Below are positions 1-13,062 of a stretch of DNA of 64,000 bases, piece after piece; the first letter of the stretch is position 1; each line of letters begins with the position of its first letter. The DNA lies in contig CP136067.1 of assembly GCA_032622095.1 (NCBI GenBank), forward strand, positions 48,583,899-48,647,898, in the 5' to 3' direction. The position numbers were made by a program, and so were the translations under genes. The notes under the pieces were generated by a model. It was not told the DNA's origin. It made no database searches and saw nothing but the letters and a program-made list of their open reading frames with translations. The stretch comes from Siphonodentalium dalli (lineage: Eukaryota > Mollusca > Scaphopoda > Gadilida > Siphonodentaliidae).

Positions 1-1900
1 GTGATTATGAAAGTTTGTGATCAGCACATATGTATTTATACTGTGTTATTATATCAGGAATGAAGATTGTTCCCTATAATTATCAGTAAAAAATATCAAC
101 ATAAAAATTCATTTTCAGTTGGAAATTTCATTAAATAGGAACTATAGAGTAACTTTGCTGCAATGTCACATGTTACTGTTGCAATTTCCTACATGCAACA
201 ATTACTTCTGCCCTAAAGTAATTACCCTACTAGTATTTGAATATGACAGATTGTTGGAAACTAATGGCAAAATAATATAGAAAATCAAATTTAGTAATTA
301 TTAAATACATGTGGAAAATTAATTAACTAATTCGGTGTCAAATCAGATGGGGCATCCTTAATGTTATACCAAATTATTATAAACACCTCAAAATAAAAAG
401 AGGACCATGTGTCGTTAAAGCCCCACTTAATTTTCGAGTCACCGATTATTCTTTTTATAGTGCCTTGATATACGGTTTTAATAACAATATATGCCTTAAA
501 TTATTATTAAAATACTATAATTCATCACCATTTGGAACGTTTGTGTCCCGTAAGGTGCCCATAGAGTAATAGAAAATAGCTGAAATCATAACATCGTTTC
601 CTCCGGTTTGGCTCCCAAGAATGCACTAGAATTCAAACTATTATTTATGTTCAATGGAAGTGGAATAACTCTATCTAGATATATAGAGTTATTCACCTTC
701 CATTGAAAACAATATACTTTGTGCATAAACTTGATCACAGAACAGATGCCAGTTTCTCAATAAAAACAACATCTTCATAGTTTATTCCATCAATAAGTTG
801 ATAATACAATGTTTGGAGCTTAATCTTTCAAATGGTATATAATATGGGATATATTTTATATATGTCTTCTGGTGGTTCGAAAATTAAGTGGATATTTTGA
901 CATTTCAACATTATCAAATGTCCAGCATACATGAACATGTATCTTCGTGCATCCAGTGATTTTGAGATTTTTGGAAAATGTTGTCTTCCCATTAAAATCA
1001 GGGGGGGAACTATCTTTTTTGAGGTGTTTAGTCTAATATGGATATTGCTATTCAATGAAAATGCATAATCCAAAATCAGATACTCTGCCGCTACTATACT
1101 ATATTTTATGTAAACTTTTCAGATGTGCTCAATTATAGTTTTACCCCCACTTTTCAAAGAAAAATGGGGGGGGGACTGCATTGACTTTGTCTGGGCATAT
1201 ATCTCAAATTGTTCGCTATTATCACAGTGGCTTGACCTTACAAACATATAATCGGAAGTTGCTTTCGCAAAGACAAAAAATTCTATTTTTAGAACAAATA
1301 CTACAGAAGAATCAAAACACCACCATAAAAATAAGTTTTCAGACCGGATAGACAGTTTCCCAACAGCAATAAATGTCAGTATAAATTGTACATACACATT
1401 TGCCAATCGCAAGCGGGCTCCATTTGAGTGAAGGACTCTTTTCTATAGATAAAAACGGCCTTTGATCACTTCAGGCAATAATTTTCTCATGAAAATTCCC
1501 TCTTCAAATGTCATTTTAACACATATACAGCATCTGTCGGAAATCCCACTATATTGCAACAGAAAGGCTGTTGTGTGTCCAACATATATTGACATTACCT
1601 TGGCTGGAGTGTATTCACAATCTGAAAGTAGAGACTGTTTATTGGGACACCCCACTCGTCAGTCTCTGTACGCCTAGTTGTTAAGATGCTGATCACTAGT
1701 TGTCAAAAATATGTATTTTCAAGTTGTGATGATGGGATTTGTGTTCAAAGACGAAACCATGAATTAGGTTTCCATATTAGACATGTTCCACCTCCCGATG
1801 GTCATTATTAACCGTCAGTCACACGACGAAGGCACTGTTCCCTTCCACATCCGTTTTCTGGACAAATTTGTTCTTATATGTTCAAGCACCGAATGTAACA
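1..1900. other. AT-rich non-coding stretch
   Basis: I see no gene here. Open frames are short and lack recognisable domains or paired splice sites. The only clear structure is a hairpin at 650-707, listed separately. Confidence 0.6.
650..707. repeat. near-perfect hairpin
   Basis: Two 25-base arms beginning TTCAATGGAAG are inverted around a short loop containing CTAGATAT, with two mismatches between the arms. It may be a remnant of a foldback element or a cruciform-forming site. Confidence 0.6.
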
Positions 1901-2000
1901 NNNNNNNNNNNNNNNNNNNNNNNNNNNNNNNNNNNNNNNNNNNNNNNNNNNNNNNNNNNNNNNNNNNNNNNNNNNNNNNNNNNNNNNNNNNNNNNNNNNN
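1901..2000. other. assembly gap of 100 Ns
   Basis: Exactly 100 undetermined bases. The round number suggests a scaffold join of unknown true size, so order and distance across this point are not certain. Confidence 0.98.
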
Positions 2001-2129
2001 GCCGTACGAACGCCGGTCATCATGTCCATGTCTAAAATGATATAAATTGATGATCGACGATCTGTATGTCAAACCGTGCATTTATTGTGACAAACATCGC
2101 ATTTATATTATTCTTATGATCATTTTTTG

Positions 2130-2260
2130 GGAAGGTTGGTATACGAATACGAGTATTTTTGGAATACCGAATACCTCCTAACAGAGGGGGCGGAATACGG
2201 CGTACCTCATAACAGGGCATGGAGTACGGCGTACGAAATGGGGGGGGGGGGGGGGTCTTA
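2130..2260 (+). repeat. dispersed repeat with GGAATACGGCGTAC motifs, ending in a G run
   Basis: The segment contains repeated GGAATAC and GGCGTAC words and ends in a run of 16 Gs. A related copy lies on the opposite strand at 47695-47800. It is non-coding. Confidence 0.6.
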
Positions 2261-2389
2261 TACCGGGTATGACATATATTACATAAAAAAAACACACTCA
2301 CCGCGATGTTGAAGGGGGGATGTCTGTGTAACCTTTGTTTATTAATTTAACCCTTTCATAACGGGAGTTAGGCTGGTGCAGCATTAAGG

Positions 2390-4250
2390 ACGCTGTTTGT
2401 ATTAAACATTTATCATGGTCAGTGTATGCATTTTAAAACACAGGGCAAGTTAGATTACATCATTTAATTGATATTCTAGTTAAAATAATCTGTGAAACTA
2501 CTTTAAACCCACATGTTATGCACCCTGTTTTGCCAACTAAACTATGAAATATAGATATGTTATTTGTTTTATTGTCAGAGAAAAGCATTCTGCAAAGATA
2601 TGGCCTTATACATGTTATAAACATGCAAATAGTGGCTTCATTTGGCCTTTCTTCCATCATTTAGAGAGTCAAATCTGAAGAAATTCCCTTAGTTTGATAT
2701 TTATTATCCCATAATCCCATGAACTGGTATTTAAAACCTCAAATGTCAGTATTTCCTATCAGATGGACATATCAACTAATAAATTAAACATTTCCCATGG
2801 TCATTACATGCATTTTAATATACAAGGCAATGTAGAAAACATCATTTGATGGATATTTTACTTAAAATAGTCTGTGGAAACTACATAAAAGCAATATTGT
2901 ATGCATCCCTGTATAGCCAAATCAAATTAAACTATGGATATTGTATTGTTTATTTCATCTGAGACATGTATTCTGTTCAGATATAGCCTTATCTATGTTA
3001 TAAACATGCCAATATTGGCATCATTTAGGCATTTTTTCCATAATTTAGAGGGTCAAAGCTGAATAAATTCCCTTATTTCAAATTTGTAACATGCCAAGCC
3101 AGCTGAAATGGTGTATCAACCCTTAAATGGCAGTATTTCTGATCAGATGGACATCTCTCCCAATAAATTAAACATTTCTCATGGTCACTGCATGCATTAT
3201 GATAATGATATATAGGGCAAGGTAGAAAACATTATTTGATGGATATCTTACTTAAAATAGTCTGTGGAAACTACATTAAAGCAATAGTGTATGCACCCCT
3301 CTATAGCCAAATGCAATTAAACTATGGATAATTTATTGTGTATTTTATCAGAGACATGTATTCTGTTGAGATATAGCCTTATACATGTCATTAATATGCA
3401 AATAGTGGCTTCATTTGGGCTTTCTTCCATTATTTAGAGAGTCAAATCTGAAGAAATTCCCTTAGTTTGATATTTATGATCCCATAATCCCATGAAATGG
3501 TATTTTAAACCTCAAATGTCAGTATTTCTTATCAGATGGACATATCAACTAATGAATTAAACATTTCCCATGGTCATTACATGCATTTTAATATACAAGG
3601 CTATGTAGAAAACATCATTTGATGGATATTTTACTTAAAATAGTCTGTGGAAACTACATAAAAGCAATAGTGTATGCATCCCTCTATAGCCAAATGCAAT
3701 TGAACTATGGATATTTCATTGTGCATTTTATCAGAGACATGTATTCTGTTGAGATATAGCCTTATACATGTTATTAACATGCAAATAGTGGCTTCATTTG
3801 GGCTTTCTTCCATAATTTAGAGAGCCAAAGCTGAATAAATTCCCTTAGGTTTCAAATTTAAAAGATGCCAAGCCAGCTGAAATGGTGTATCAAACCTAAA
3901 ATGTCAGTATTTCTTATCAGATGGAGATCTCTACCAATAAATTAAGCATTTCTCATGGCCATTGCATGCATATTAATATATAGGACAAGGCAGAATACAC
4001 TTGATGGATATTTTACTTAAAATACTTTGTGGAAACTACATAAAAGCCACATTGTATGCTTTCCTATATAGCCACATGAAATTAAACTATGGATAAATTG
4101 GATATTTTATTGTTTGTATCATCAGAGACATGCATTCTGCTAAGATATAGTCTTTTGTGTGTTATAAACATACAATAGGTGCATGGCCTCATTGGGCTTG
4201 CTTTCATAATACAAGAGAGTCAACTCTGAAGAAATACCATCGGTTTGAAA
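2390..4250. repeat. satellite of about 385 bp period, roughly five units
   Basis: Landmarks such as CATGCATTTTAATATA, TAGTCTGTGGAAACTACAT and CTTTCTTCCATAATTTAGAG recur near 2.43, 2.81, 3.19, 3.58 and 3.97 kb. Units differ by scattered substitutions and small indels, so the array is old. Short frames inside it repeat for the same reason and are not genes. Confidence 0.85.
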
Positions 4251-4910
4251 TTGGTAGCATCTTCCATCCTTATATAAGAGGGGTATATACCAGCTTGAAG
4301 TACCGGTTTAATTAATAGGTTCATTGCAAGGGGCCACCAGAGAGGTTTGTCTAGTTCGGGATGGTGTGGCAAACCGCCATTTGGAGATTTCAAGGGAGCT
4401 CTAGGTCTCCTCAATGGCGACCCACTATATTGTGCAAACAAAATTTTATTAATATTGTATAAAGGTCAGCATGCCCTAAGAGCATTGAGAAATAGATAAA
4501 AACACTTACTGACAGATTGCCAATAAAAAAATTACATCTGTTGAAACTATTTTTATGTAAACAAAACTGTTACAGTGATTTGTCAACAAATATATAATTC
4601 TAGCTGTATTATTAGTTCAAATATTTAACTATGAATAACATTTTCAGAATATTTAATCAACAGGTTGGACCTTTTCCAATGTTATGTAAACAAAACTGTT
4701 ACAGTGAGTGACTTGTCAACAATTATATAATCCTATAGCTGTAGTATTACATGTAGTTCAAATATTTAAGTATGAATATGAATTTTCAGAATATTTAATC
4801 AACAGGTTGGTCTGGTTGGACCTTTTTCAATGTTTACCGTAAAATTTTGATCACAATTTTGCTCTCGTTGGACTTTTACAGTTATTCCAATACAGCAGTA
4901 ATTTCTACAT
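4250..4910. other. non-coding stretch with a short diverged duplication
   Basis: A segment of about 120 bases (ATGTAAACAAAACTGTTACAG to AATCAACAGGTTGG) occurs twice in direct orientation at about 4.55 and 4.68 kb. On the minus strand 4220-4441 is an open, proline-rich frame after a possible AG acceptor, but no good donor follows, so I do not call it a gene. Confidence 0.45.
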
Positions 4911-4911
4911 A

Positions 4912-5222
4912 ACAATTAATTCTTGGTTTAGAAATATTTTCTTTAAGTATTTCTTAACTTAGAAAAAAAATCTTGAAACAAGAAATATATATTTAATTTT
5001 TGAAGCCATTTTCTTAGTAAGGAAATTGTTTCTTGTTTCAAGACTAAAATCTATCTTATTTGAGAAAACTATCTGTTGTCTGGTGGGAGTTTCTTAAATT
5101 TTCTTGATGTAGCAGACTTGGGGGGTATATTTCCCAAAATAAGATTTATTTTCCTGTTTCAGGAAATAGTTTTTCTTGTTTCAAGATATTTTATCTTATT
5201 AAGAAATTATTTTTGGCAGTGT
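4912..5222 (+). repeat. interspersed repeat ending AATTATTTTTGGCAGTGTA
   Basis: This is an AT-rich element with many AAGAAA/TTTCTT words. An inverted copy lies at 36001-36330, starting CACTGCCAAAAATAATTTCTT. The shared terminus and size near 320 bp suggest a small non-autonomous element. Confidence 0.7.
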
Positions 5223-5308
5223 ATATGCCAGACGTGTCGCTTCTGGTGTTCGTGCATTAATAAAATGTCACGCAGAGTTGACTAATTTCCGCATCCGTAA
5301 GAGAAGAC

Positions 5309-5493
5309 GTGTTTTGGACTGGCCTTAAATGTCCTGATAGCAGACAGTTTGACTTCGCTTATCACTACTCACTTGTCTGGCATGTTAACAATGAACGCTC
5401 GCAGATATTTAATGTTGTCAATTATTGGTGTGGCCATGTAAAATACATGTATTTTACACACATAAATTACATGCATGTGTGTATCCACCCTTA
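5309..5493 (+). repeat. dispersed repeat of about 185 bp, copy 1
   Basis: The segment runs from GGACTGGCCTTA to GTGTATCCACCCTTA and includes the near-palindrome AAATACATGTATTTTACA. Further copies are at 55097-55275 (same strand), 16058-16195 (reverse) and, as an inverted pair, about 17335-17525. Confidence 0.8.
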
Positions 5494-5668
5494 GGCTGCT
5501 GAAATGCTTTCCTAAATTAATGATAAACTGTATTCGTGTATAGGTTTCTTGGTGTTAATTGTCCGGCCAAAATTTTAGCCGGTCCTATATGGTTTTTGTC
5601 AAATCTTATTAACATATTAATGTGGCGTTCATTGTTTTCTTAATTTTAGAAATAATAATATAACGTAC

Positions 5669-6274
5669 CTCAGACTTAGTAGGTGTTTCTGATGGGAGAA
5701 AAGAACTGAAGCTACCCTCATGTTCGCTGATGTGTGCAGTAGTTGGTGTCTGGAAAACAAATTATATTCATTAATGTGGATATAATTAGCCATATCAATT
5801 AACATTTATGTCAAGGAACTCAATTACTATTTCCTGTGTGGAACATTCTGTGCCTCTTATATTATACATTATAGCATAGAATATTGAAAGAAAATAATCG
5901 AAAATATGCGAATAAAATACATAACATAATGTGAGCATGTAGGTGTCATAATACATACGTTCGTGTTCATTACTGTGGTTGCGTTCGAATCTTCGCATAA
6001 AACGAACTGACGAACTAACTAGTGATCTATTACTTAATACTGTTCTTAAATAAGCACAATGTTTAAACTGAAATTGTTTCTCTAAATTACGGATAATAGG
6101 TCCTTATAAATCACGTGTGTACGAGTTGGCAATTTCTCCTGCTCTAATCCTGCTTACCTCTACGTCTATACCGCTATCTCTGGACGACTCATCGACGTGA
6201 AGCTTGAAGTCACAAGGGCTCAACAGCTGGATGATATCCATGGTATCGTCTATGTCGAAAGTGATGTTAGGAAT
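5669..6274 (-). CDS. two exons of an unrecognised protein
   Basis: Exon 6274-6158 (117 bases, 39 codons) follows a pyrimidine-rich TTTCTTTCAG acceptor and ends GAG|GTAAGC. Exon 5749-5669 (81 bases, 27 codons) follows TTTTCCAG and ends GAG|GTACGT. Both begin and end in phase 0, so they join without breaking the frame. The encoded segment is acidic and Ser/Thr-rich, with a DESSRDSGIDVE stretch resembling phosphorylatable, disordered regulatory sequence, then a TPTKSE end. An internal ATG near the start of the first exon (reading MDIIQLLSP) could be the start codon. The flanking exons are not identified. It lies downstream of and on the same strand as the CDC25 gene, but nothing shows that the two belong together. 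Function is unknown. Alternatively it could be a chance pair of splice-like sites, though both exons scoring well argues against that. Confidence 0.5.
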
Positions 6275-7193
6275 CTGAAAGAAAAATGGTTTCAATTAAT
6301 TAATATGGCAAAAGAGGACGTATTGACGTCAACTCGGATATCAACCTACAATCAACTACACTCTCGATAAATATAGGCTATATATTAATAATATAATTAA
6401 TTTATACTGTGGGAATTTGATCTATTCTGGTAATATTCTCCGTTACGTTCATTTATTTGAAATATTTAATAACACGCGGAAATATTCAGGCAACTAAAAA
6501 TATATTGGGCAATAAATTGTTGCCGCTAAATTCCACCACCTCGCTAAAGAATGTCAGACAATGATCACCCGCTACATGCCACTGATAAGATATATTTGAT
6601 CCAGTTTACGCGGTGGCGATGTGAATGATAAATATAAGGGAATACATTATAACTTAAAATATGTGTATCGACATAGAGGTGTATTCCAGTTCGAAATTTT
6701 AAATAATAGCATTAGGGCTCTACAAGTACCAGTTTTGAAACATTTGAAATGGATTGAGGTACTCGGTAAAACTAATAACCATGCGATGACGACGATACTC
6801 ACAGTGGGTTCAAGACGAGAAGAGCGAATGAATAAAAAGTCCAAACTTTACTGCTTATAAAGTATGGGACATAATGTTGTTTATTTTGAAAATACGTGAG
6901 AAACGATTCGCGATGTTGTATGATAACAAATTGTAACACATCGGGATCGCGTGGCAGAATGTTGCTCACGAATACGGTTGCCTATCACAACTCGGGGCGT
7001 TAAAATTACACAGATAGTGGGAAGAGCAGCGTCGATGCGCATGACAACGTGTTAGATTTCTTGTTCAGAAGTGTTTAGTCGCATGTTTGGGAGTGAGATA
7101 ACAGTTTGTGAGTGAAATTCAGCCCAGGAACTGTCAACTATATTGTTTACAACTTATCAACTATGTTAGCAATTTAGTCAGTCGGTGGTTTGC
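6275..7193. other. non-coding stretch upstream of the unknown gene
   Basis: No clear coding exon. On the minus strand a TTTATAAG box near 6850-6860 is followed by a short segment ending in a fair donor (CACT|GTGAGTATC, about 6797-6800). That could be a 5' non-coding exon of the gene at 5.7-6.3 kb, but the evidence is weak. Confidence 0.3.
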
Positions 7194-9407
7194 TGAAGAT
7201 GAATAACGATCACTGTGGGGATCACGAACCTCACGAAGGCCCACACAATATACTAACAGTGAAACTGCGCTTTTTTTTGTTATCTGCTGAATAACATCGG
7301 GACCTAACTTTTCTAAATTCTATGAATTGAACAAATCTGTATCGGGCACATGTAGTCCGGACAATGCATGCACCAATGTTACCACCAATGTGATGAGAAT
7401 TCAACAATTTTATGCGACCTACTAGCTTCAATATAATACTCTTTATTCCGGCCTCCACGTATTCCGGCTTCCACGATGAAGAGCAGTGAGGTTATTGAAT
7501 TGTATGTTTTTCTATTCACAAATTCGTGGAGAGTGTATATAAACAGCAAAACAACAATTGTAAAAGACAAATCCAAATGTAAAAGTCAGTTAGCACATAT
7601 CAGCGCGGAACGGGTGTTGTAACATAAAAAAAAATAGGTACACATTATTAAGAGATCCGGTTTTGTGTATATGTAAACATAATTTTAAACATACCATATT
7701 GTAGATAGTTGAAAGTATTGAGTGTTTTTATATATGAATATGCGTTTTCTACTGCAACAAAATGAAATTGAACTGACAAGTTAAGACGGGACACCATTTT
7801 ATTAACTACGCGCACATATCACGTGACTTCAGTTGAGCTTGGCTTACCATATTGTGCAAGTGATTGAATTTCAACCGACAAAGAGTCACTTCGTAATATG
7901 TCCCTAGCCCATAAGCGCGACTGGCGGCGTTTTCTCGCCTGATAGTGTGAAAGTCTGACCCCTTTATTAATCACCGGAACCAACTTATATGTTTCGTCGT
8001 TAACATTATGACTCCATGAGGAGCTTATCACTCCGAGGGGAGCTTTGCGAATATGACAAGATAGAAGAATTCGTTTCGTTTTTTTTTCAACTCAGGTTTT
8101 GCCCCCAAATTATCCTTAGTAATGCTCACTTCCATAACATTCCAGTGATGTTCGGAAGATCAATATACACTTATGTCGATAAATGCAACAATGCGGACTT
8201 CATATGCCAACGGATGACGTATACAGGCCATATGTAAGTCATTGAGTTCTATAAATATATATAGGGGCACCATGAAACAATAAAGAGTGTTCATTGACAG
8301 TATATTCATGACATGTTTCTAAAGAGCATATTTCTAACTCTTGTGTGGAAACAGTTTCTAATGCTCATGTGAATTTATTTTTGGAGATATATTTATGCAG
8401 TCTGTAAGACGACATTTCATCTGATTATATTGATCATACATATATACTACCACATTGCGTAACTATGTATAGGCGTAACCATATAAAGAGCGTTTTAGGT
8501 TCAATGTTTAACTGAGTTCAACCCTCCGCACAGCAGTGAGGCAAACGCGCTATATTTTCACCACACCGGGAACATACATAACTGAACGCTCTTTATATTG
8601 TTACATACAGCCGACTAAGGGTATGTTACAAGAGCTAGAAAACTTCGCAATTGGTCTTATATTTATGTGGCGCGCGTTGGAGCTTATCACTCCGAGTGGA
8701 ACTTTGCGAATATGACAAGTTTGAAGAATTCGTTTCGTTTTTTATTCAACTCAGATTTTCCCCCAAAATTATCCTTAGTAATGGTAACTTCTATAACATT
8801 CCATTGATGTTCGGAAGATCAATATACACGTAGATAAATACAACAATGCGGCCTTCATATGTAAACAGATGACGTATACAGGCCCTATGTAAGTCAATGA
8901 GTTCTATAAATATATATAGAGGCACAATGAAACAATAAAGAGCGTTCATTGACAGTATATTCATGACATGTTTCTAAAGAGCATATTTCTAACTCTTGTG
9001 TGGAAACAGTTTCCAATTCTCATGTGAATTTGTTTTTGGAGATACATTTATACAGTCTGTATGACGACATTTCATCTGATTATATTGATCATACATATAT
9101 ACTACCACATTGCGTAACTATGTATATGCGTAACAATATAAAGAGCGTTTTAGTTTCACTATTTAACTGAGTTAAACCCTCCGCACAGCAGTGAGGCAAA
9201 CGCTCTATATTTTTACCACATCAGCCAACAAAGATCCCTTTCCCATATGGCACCAGCCAATGCAGATGTGACAGTCGGCCTTTTCCGATTGGAGGGTGTA
9301 ATAAGCCGGTCCTTTAAAGGACAGATAATTTTGGACAGATGCTAAGTGAACAGTCAATATAGTTTAGTTATATGTGTTATTATATTACCACACACATTTG
9401 GAATTTA
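7194..9407. repeat. tandem segmental duplication, unit 1 (2,214 bp)
   Basis: The unit begins TGAAGATGAATAACGATCACT and is repeated directly at 9408 with only scattered differences. It contains an internal duplication of about 659 bp starting at ATCACTCCGAG (8027 and 8686). Small matching frames in both units carry no recognisable domain and no splice structure. The motif ATAAAGAGCGTT occurs several times in both orientations. Confidence 0.9.
8484..8597. repeat. foldback segment bounded by ATAAAGAGCGTT and its complement
   Basis: The segment starts ATAAAGAGCGTTTT and ends AACGCTCTTTAT about 114 bases later. The equivalent structure recurs in unit 2 at about 10.70-10.81 and 11.35-11.46 kb. The inverted 12-base ends suggest a small foldback element carried within the larger repeat. 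Confidence 0.55.
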
Positions 9408-11845
9408 TGAAGATGAATAACGATCACTGTGGGGATCACGAACCTCACGAAGGCCCACACAATATACTAACAGTGAAACTGCGCTTTTTTTTGTTATTTG
9501 CTGAAGAACATCGGGACCTAACTTTTCTAAATTCTATGAATTGAACAAATCTGTATCGGGCACATGTAGTCCGGACAATGCATGCACCAATGTTACCACC
9601 AATGTGATGAGAATTCAACAATTTTATGCGACCTACTAGCTTCAATATAATACTCTTTATTCCGGCCTCCACGTATTCCGGCTTCCACGATGAAGAGCAG
9701 TGAGGTTATTGAATTGTATGTTTTTCTATTCACAAATTCGTGGAGAGTGTATATAAACAGCAAAAAAACAATTGTAAAAGACAAATCCAAATGTAAAAGT
9801 CAGTTAGCACATATCAGCGCGGAACGGGTGTTGTAACATAAAAAAAAATAGGTACACATTATTAAGAGATCCGGTTTTGTGTATATGTAAACATAATTTT
9901 AAACATACCATATTGTAGATAGTTGAAAGTATTGAGTGTTTTTATATATGAATATGCGTTTTCTACTGCAACAAAATGAAATTGAACTGACAAGTTAAGA
10001 CGGGACACCATTTTATTAACTACGCGCACATATCACGTGACCTCAGTTGAGCTTGGCTTACCATATTGTGCAAGTGATTGAATTTCAACCGACAAAGAGT
10101 CACTTCGTACTATGTCCCTAGCCCATAAGCGCGACTGGCGGCGTTTTCTCGCCTGATAGTGTGAAAGTCTGACCCCTTTATTAATCACCGGAACCAACTT
10201 ATATGTTTCGTCGTTAACATTATCACTCCATGAGGAGCTTATCACTCCGAGGGGAGCTTTGCGAATATGACAAGATAGAAGAATTCGTTTCGTTTTTTTT
10301 TCAACTCAGGTTTTGCCCCCAAATTATCCTTAGTAATGCTCACTTCCATAACATTCCAGTGATGTTCGGAAGATCAATATACACTTATGTCGATAAATGC
10401 AACAATGCGGACTTCATATGCCAACGGATGACGTATACAGGCCCTATGTAAGTCAATGAGTTCTATAAATATATATATGGACACCATGAAACAATAAAGA
10501 GCGTTCATTGACAGTATATTCATGACATGTTTCTAAAGAGCATATTTCTAACTCTTGTGTGGAAACAGTTTCTAATGTTCATGTGAATTTATTTTTGGAG
10601 ATACATTTATGCAGTCTGTAAGACGACATTTCATCTGATTATATTGATTATACATATATACTACCACATTGCGTAACTATGTATAGGCGTAACCATATAA
10701 AGAGCGTTTTAGGTTCAATGTTTAACTGAGTTCAATCCTCCGCACAGTAGTGAGGCAAACGCGCTATCTTTTTACCACACCGGGAATATACATAACTGAA
10801 CGCTCTTTATATTATTACATACAGCCGACTAAGGGTATGTTCCAAGAGCTGGAAAACTTCGCAGTTGGTTTTATATTTATGTGGCGCGCGTTGGAGCTTA
10901 TCACTCCGAGTGGAACTTTGCGAATATGAAAAGTTTGAAGAATTCGTTTCGTTTTTTATTCAACTCAGGTTTTTCCCCCAAATTATCCTTAGTAATGGTA
11001 ACTTCTATAACATTCCAGTGATGTTCGAAAATCAATATACACGTAGGTCGATAAATACAACAATGCGGACCGTATATGCCAACGGAAGACGTAGGCCCTA
11101 TGTCAAGGAGGTCTATAAATATATATAGGGGCACCATGAAACAATAAAGAGCGTTCATTGACAGTATATTCATGACATGTTTCTAAAGAGCATATTTCTA
11201 ACTCTTGTGCGCACAGCAATTTCTAATGCTTATATGAATTTGTTTTTGGAGATACATGTATACAGTCTGTAAGACAACATTTCATCTGATTATATTGTCC
11301 ATACATATATACTACCATATTGCGTAACTGTGTATAGGCGTAACAATATAAAGAGCGTTTTAGGTTCATTGTTTAACTGAGTTCAACCCTCCGCACAGCA
11401 GTGAGGCAAACGCGTTATATTTTTACCGCACCGGGAACATACATAACTGAACGCTCTTTATATTGTTACATACAGCCGACTAAGTTTATGTTCTAAGAGC
11501 TGGAAAACTTCGCAATTGGTCTTATATTTATGTGGCGCGTGTTGGAAAGGGACGAAGCACTAGGAATTTAGTTTTTAGTATGACACTCTTTTGTGAATTC
11601 GGTATGCCCCACGTGACCAGAAAGAGCTTGTATTATTAGATTGAGTAACGGATTGAATTCCATCAGCCAGCAAAGAGCACTTTCCCATATGGCACCAGGC
11701 AATGCAGATGTGACAGTCGGCCTTTTCCGATTGGAGGGTGCAATAAGCCGGTCCTTTAAAGGACAGAACATTTTGGCCAGGTGCTAAGTGAACTATGTGT
11801 TTAGTTATATGTGTTACTATATTACCACACACATTTGGAATTTAT
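9408..11845. repeat. tandem segmental duplication, unit 2 (about 2.44 kb)
   Basis: This unit matches unit 1 from TGAAGATGAATAACGATCACT onward, including its internal duplication (10241 and 10900), and both units end CACACACATTTGGAATTTAT. Unit 2 carries roughly 220 extra bases before its last segment, around 11.35-11.65 kb. High identity suggests a recent duplication or an allelic or assembly artefact. Confidence 0.9.
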
Positions 11846-12460
11846 TAGTATCGAGATCCTTTTTTCTCCATGGAGATTGGAAGGCCCCTACCTGGTCACG
11901 ATACCACAGGTTCCTGTCAGATTAGTCATAACACAAAAAGTACCTATATATTAGACTTATATATAGGTAAGTTACACATAAGTGAAGCAAACGCTCTTTA
12001 TTTTTTTGCCGTATCATCAATAAACTGGCAAGCAATACTGCTCTTTGTTATTCCGCCGACTTTTTTTATTTTCGGAACTGGACAGGGGTGTGCGGAAAAG
12101 CGAGAACAATTCCACGGTGATTTAAGTGGCAACCCAAAATGAACAGTGACAGTTTACAATTTAATATGCATCCGTTATAATTCAAACTATGGACAAACCC
12201 CCGTTTTATGAGCATATATAAATACACGATTTGATATCCAATAGTACTTAATATATTGACTGTTCTGATTGGATATTTTTTGGAGTTGTACTGAGAGTTA
12301 CAATAAAAACAACCAAGTAGAGTGTCTAAAACGATTATCTCGATCCTGACCATGAAGCGAGGAAACCATACATGCATCAATTTAATGGATCTGGTTGAAT
12401 TCTTCCATATAGTTGACGTGAAGGCCACATAAGAACGTGAGAATGAGTAATCGTAACTTA
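11846..12460. other. non-coding stretch after the duplication
   Basis: One more AAACGCTCTTTAT motif occurs at about 11990. The longest frame (12066-12428, minus) has no recognisable domain and no splice support, so I do not call it. Confidence 0.4.
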
Positions 12461-12549
12461 CCTTGCGCGCCTGTGTATGAACCGGGAATGTAGAACTCTA
12501 TAGGCCACCGAGTACCACTCGAATTAGCTTACGTTTTGCTGTATATATA
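12461..12549 (-). promoter_or_regulatory. possible TATA box and 5' non-coding exon
   Basis: On the minus strand CTATATATAC (12550-12541) precedes, by about 80 bases, a strong donor GCAAG|GTAAGTTAC (boundary 12462/12461). No ATG lies between them. This would fit a leader exon for a minus-strand gene such as the one at 5.7-6.3 kb. Both signals are short and could be chance. Confidence 0.2.
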
Positions 12550-13062
12550 GGGTTTCGATTCCTCATAAGGATTTCCCAAAATGAAGCCGCTTAATGAGAT
12601 AATGTTGTTTCGGCAATAACAAGGTTTCCTATTTCTGGATCTTTAATAATCCTCTTATGGGAATTAAAATCGTCGGGTCCTTCGTCAAAAAATACCACAA
12701 GCATCCCACTTTGACAGTTTGACCAAAAACAAATAATTAAGTATTGCTCACTCTTAATGAAAATTCAACACGAGACATAGTCTGGAGCTTGTACTGAAAA
12801 CGGAACGAACAAGTACATTTTATGTTATTAGATGCAAGTGGCAACAGGACTTCCGGTCGTTATTATGGTAATCAACTGGATTTCTACCAATGTATGTCTC
12901 TCACTGTTGATTTAGATTCAACATACATGACGATAACTTCATTAGCAACATGCCTCCACGAGAAATTATATTCAACAGATCTTCTGCATGGGCCCTGGAT
13001 TGAGGGAACTCGCAATGTGCCATTCTCGTCGATAGAGTAGTAACAAAAGTTTGACAACAATA

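Noticed and set aside
4220-4441. proline-rich minus frame after a TATAG acceptor
   Set aside because: No adequate donor follows, no family is recognised and it adjoins satellite DNA; it could be an exon of the unknown gene at 5.7 kb, but support is too weak.
7231-10451. pairs of identical small frames at 7231/9445, 7379/9593, 7819/10033 and 8016/10230
   Set aside because: Their conservation is explained by the recent 2.2 kb tandem duplication; no frame has a domain or evidence of selection.
12066-12428. 120-residue minus-strand frame
   Set aside because: No family resemblance, random-looking composition and no start or splice context that fits a gene.
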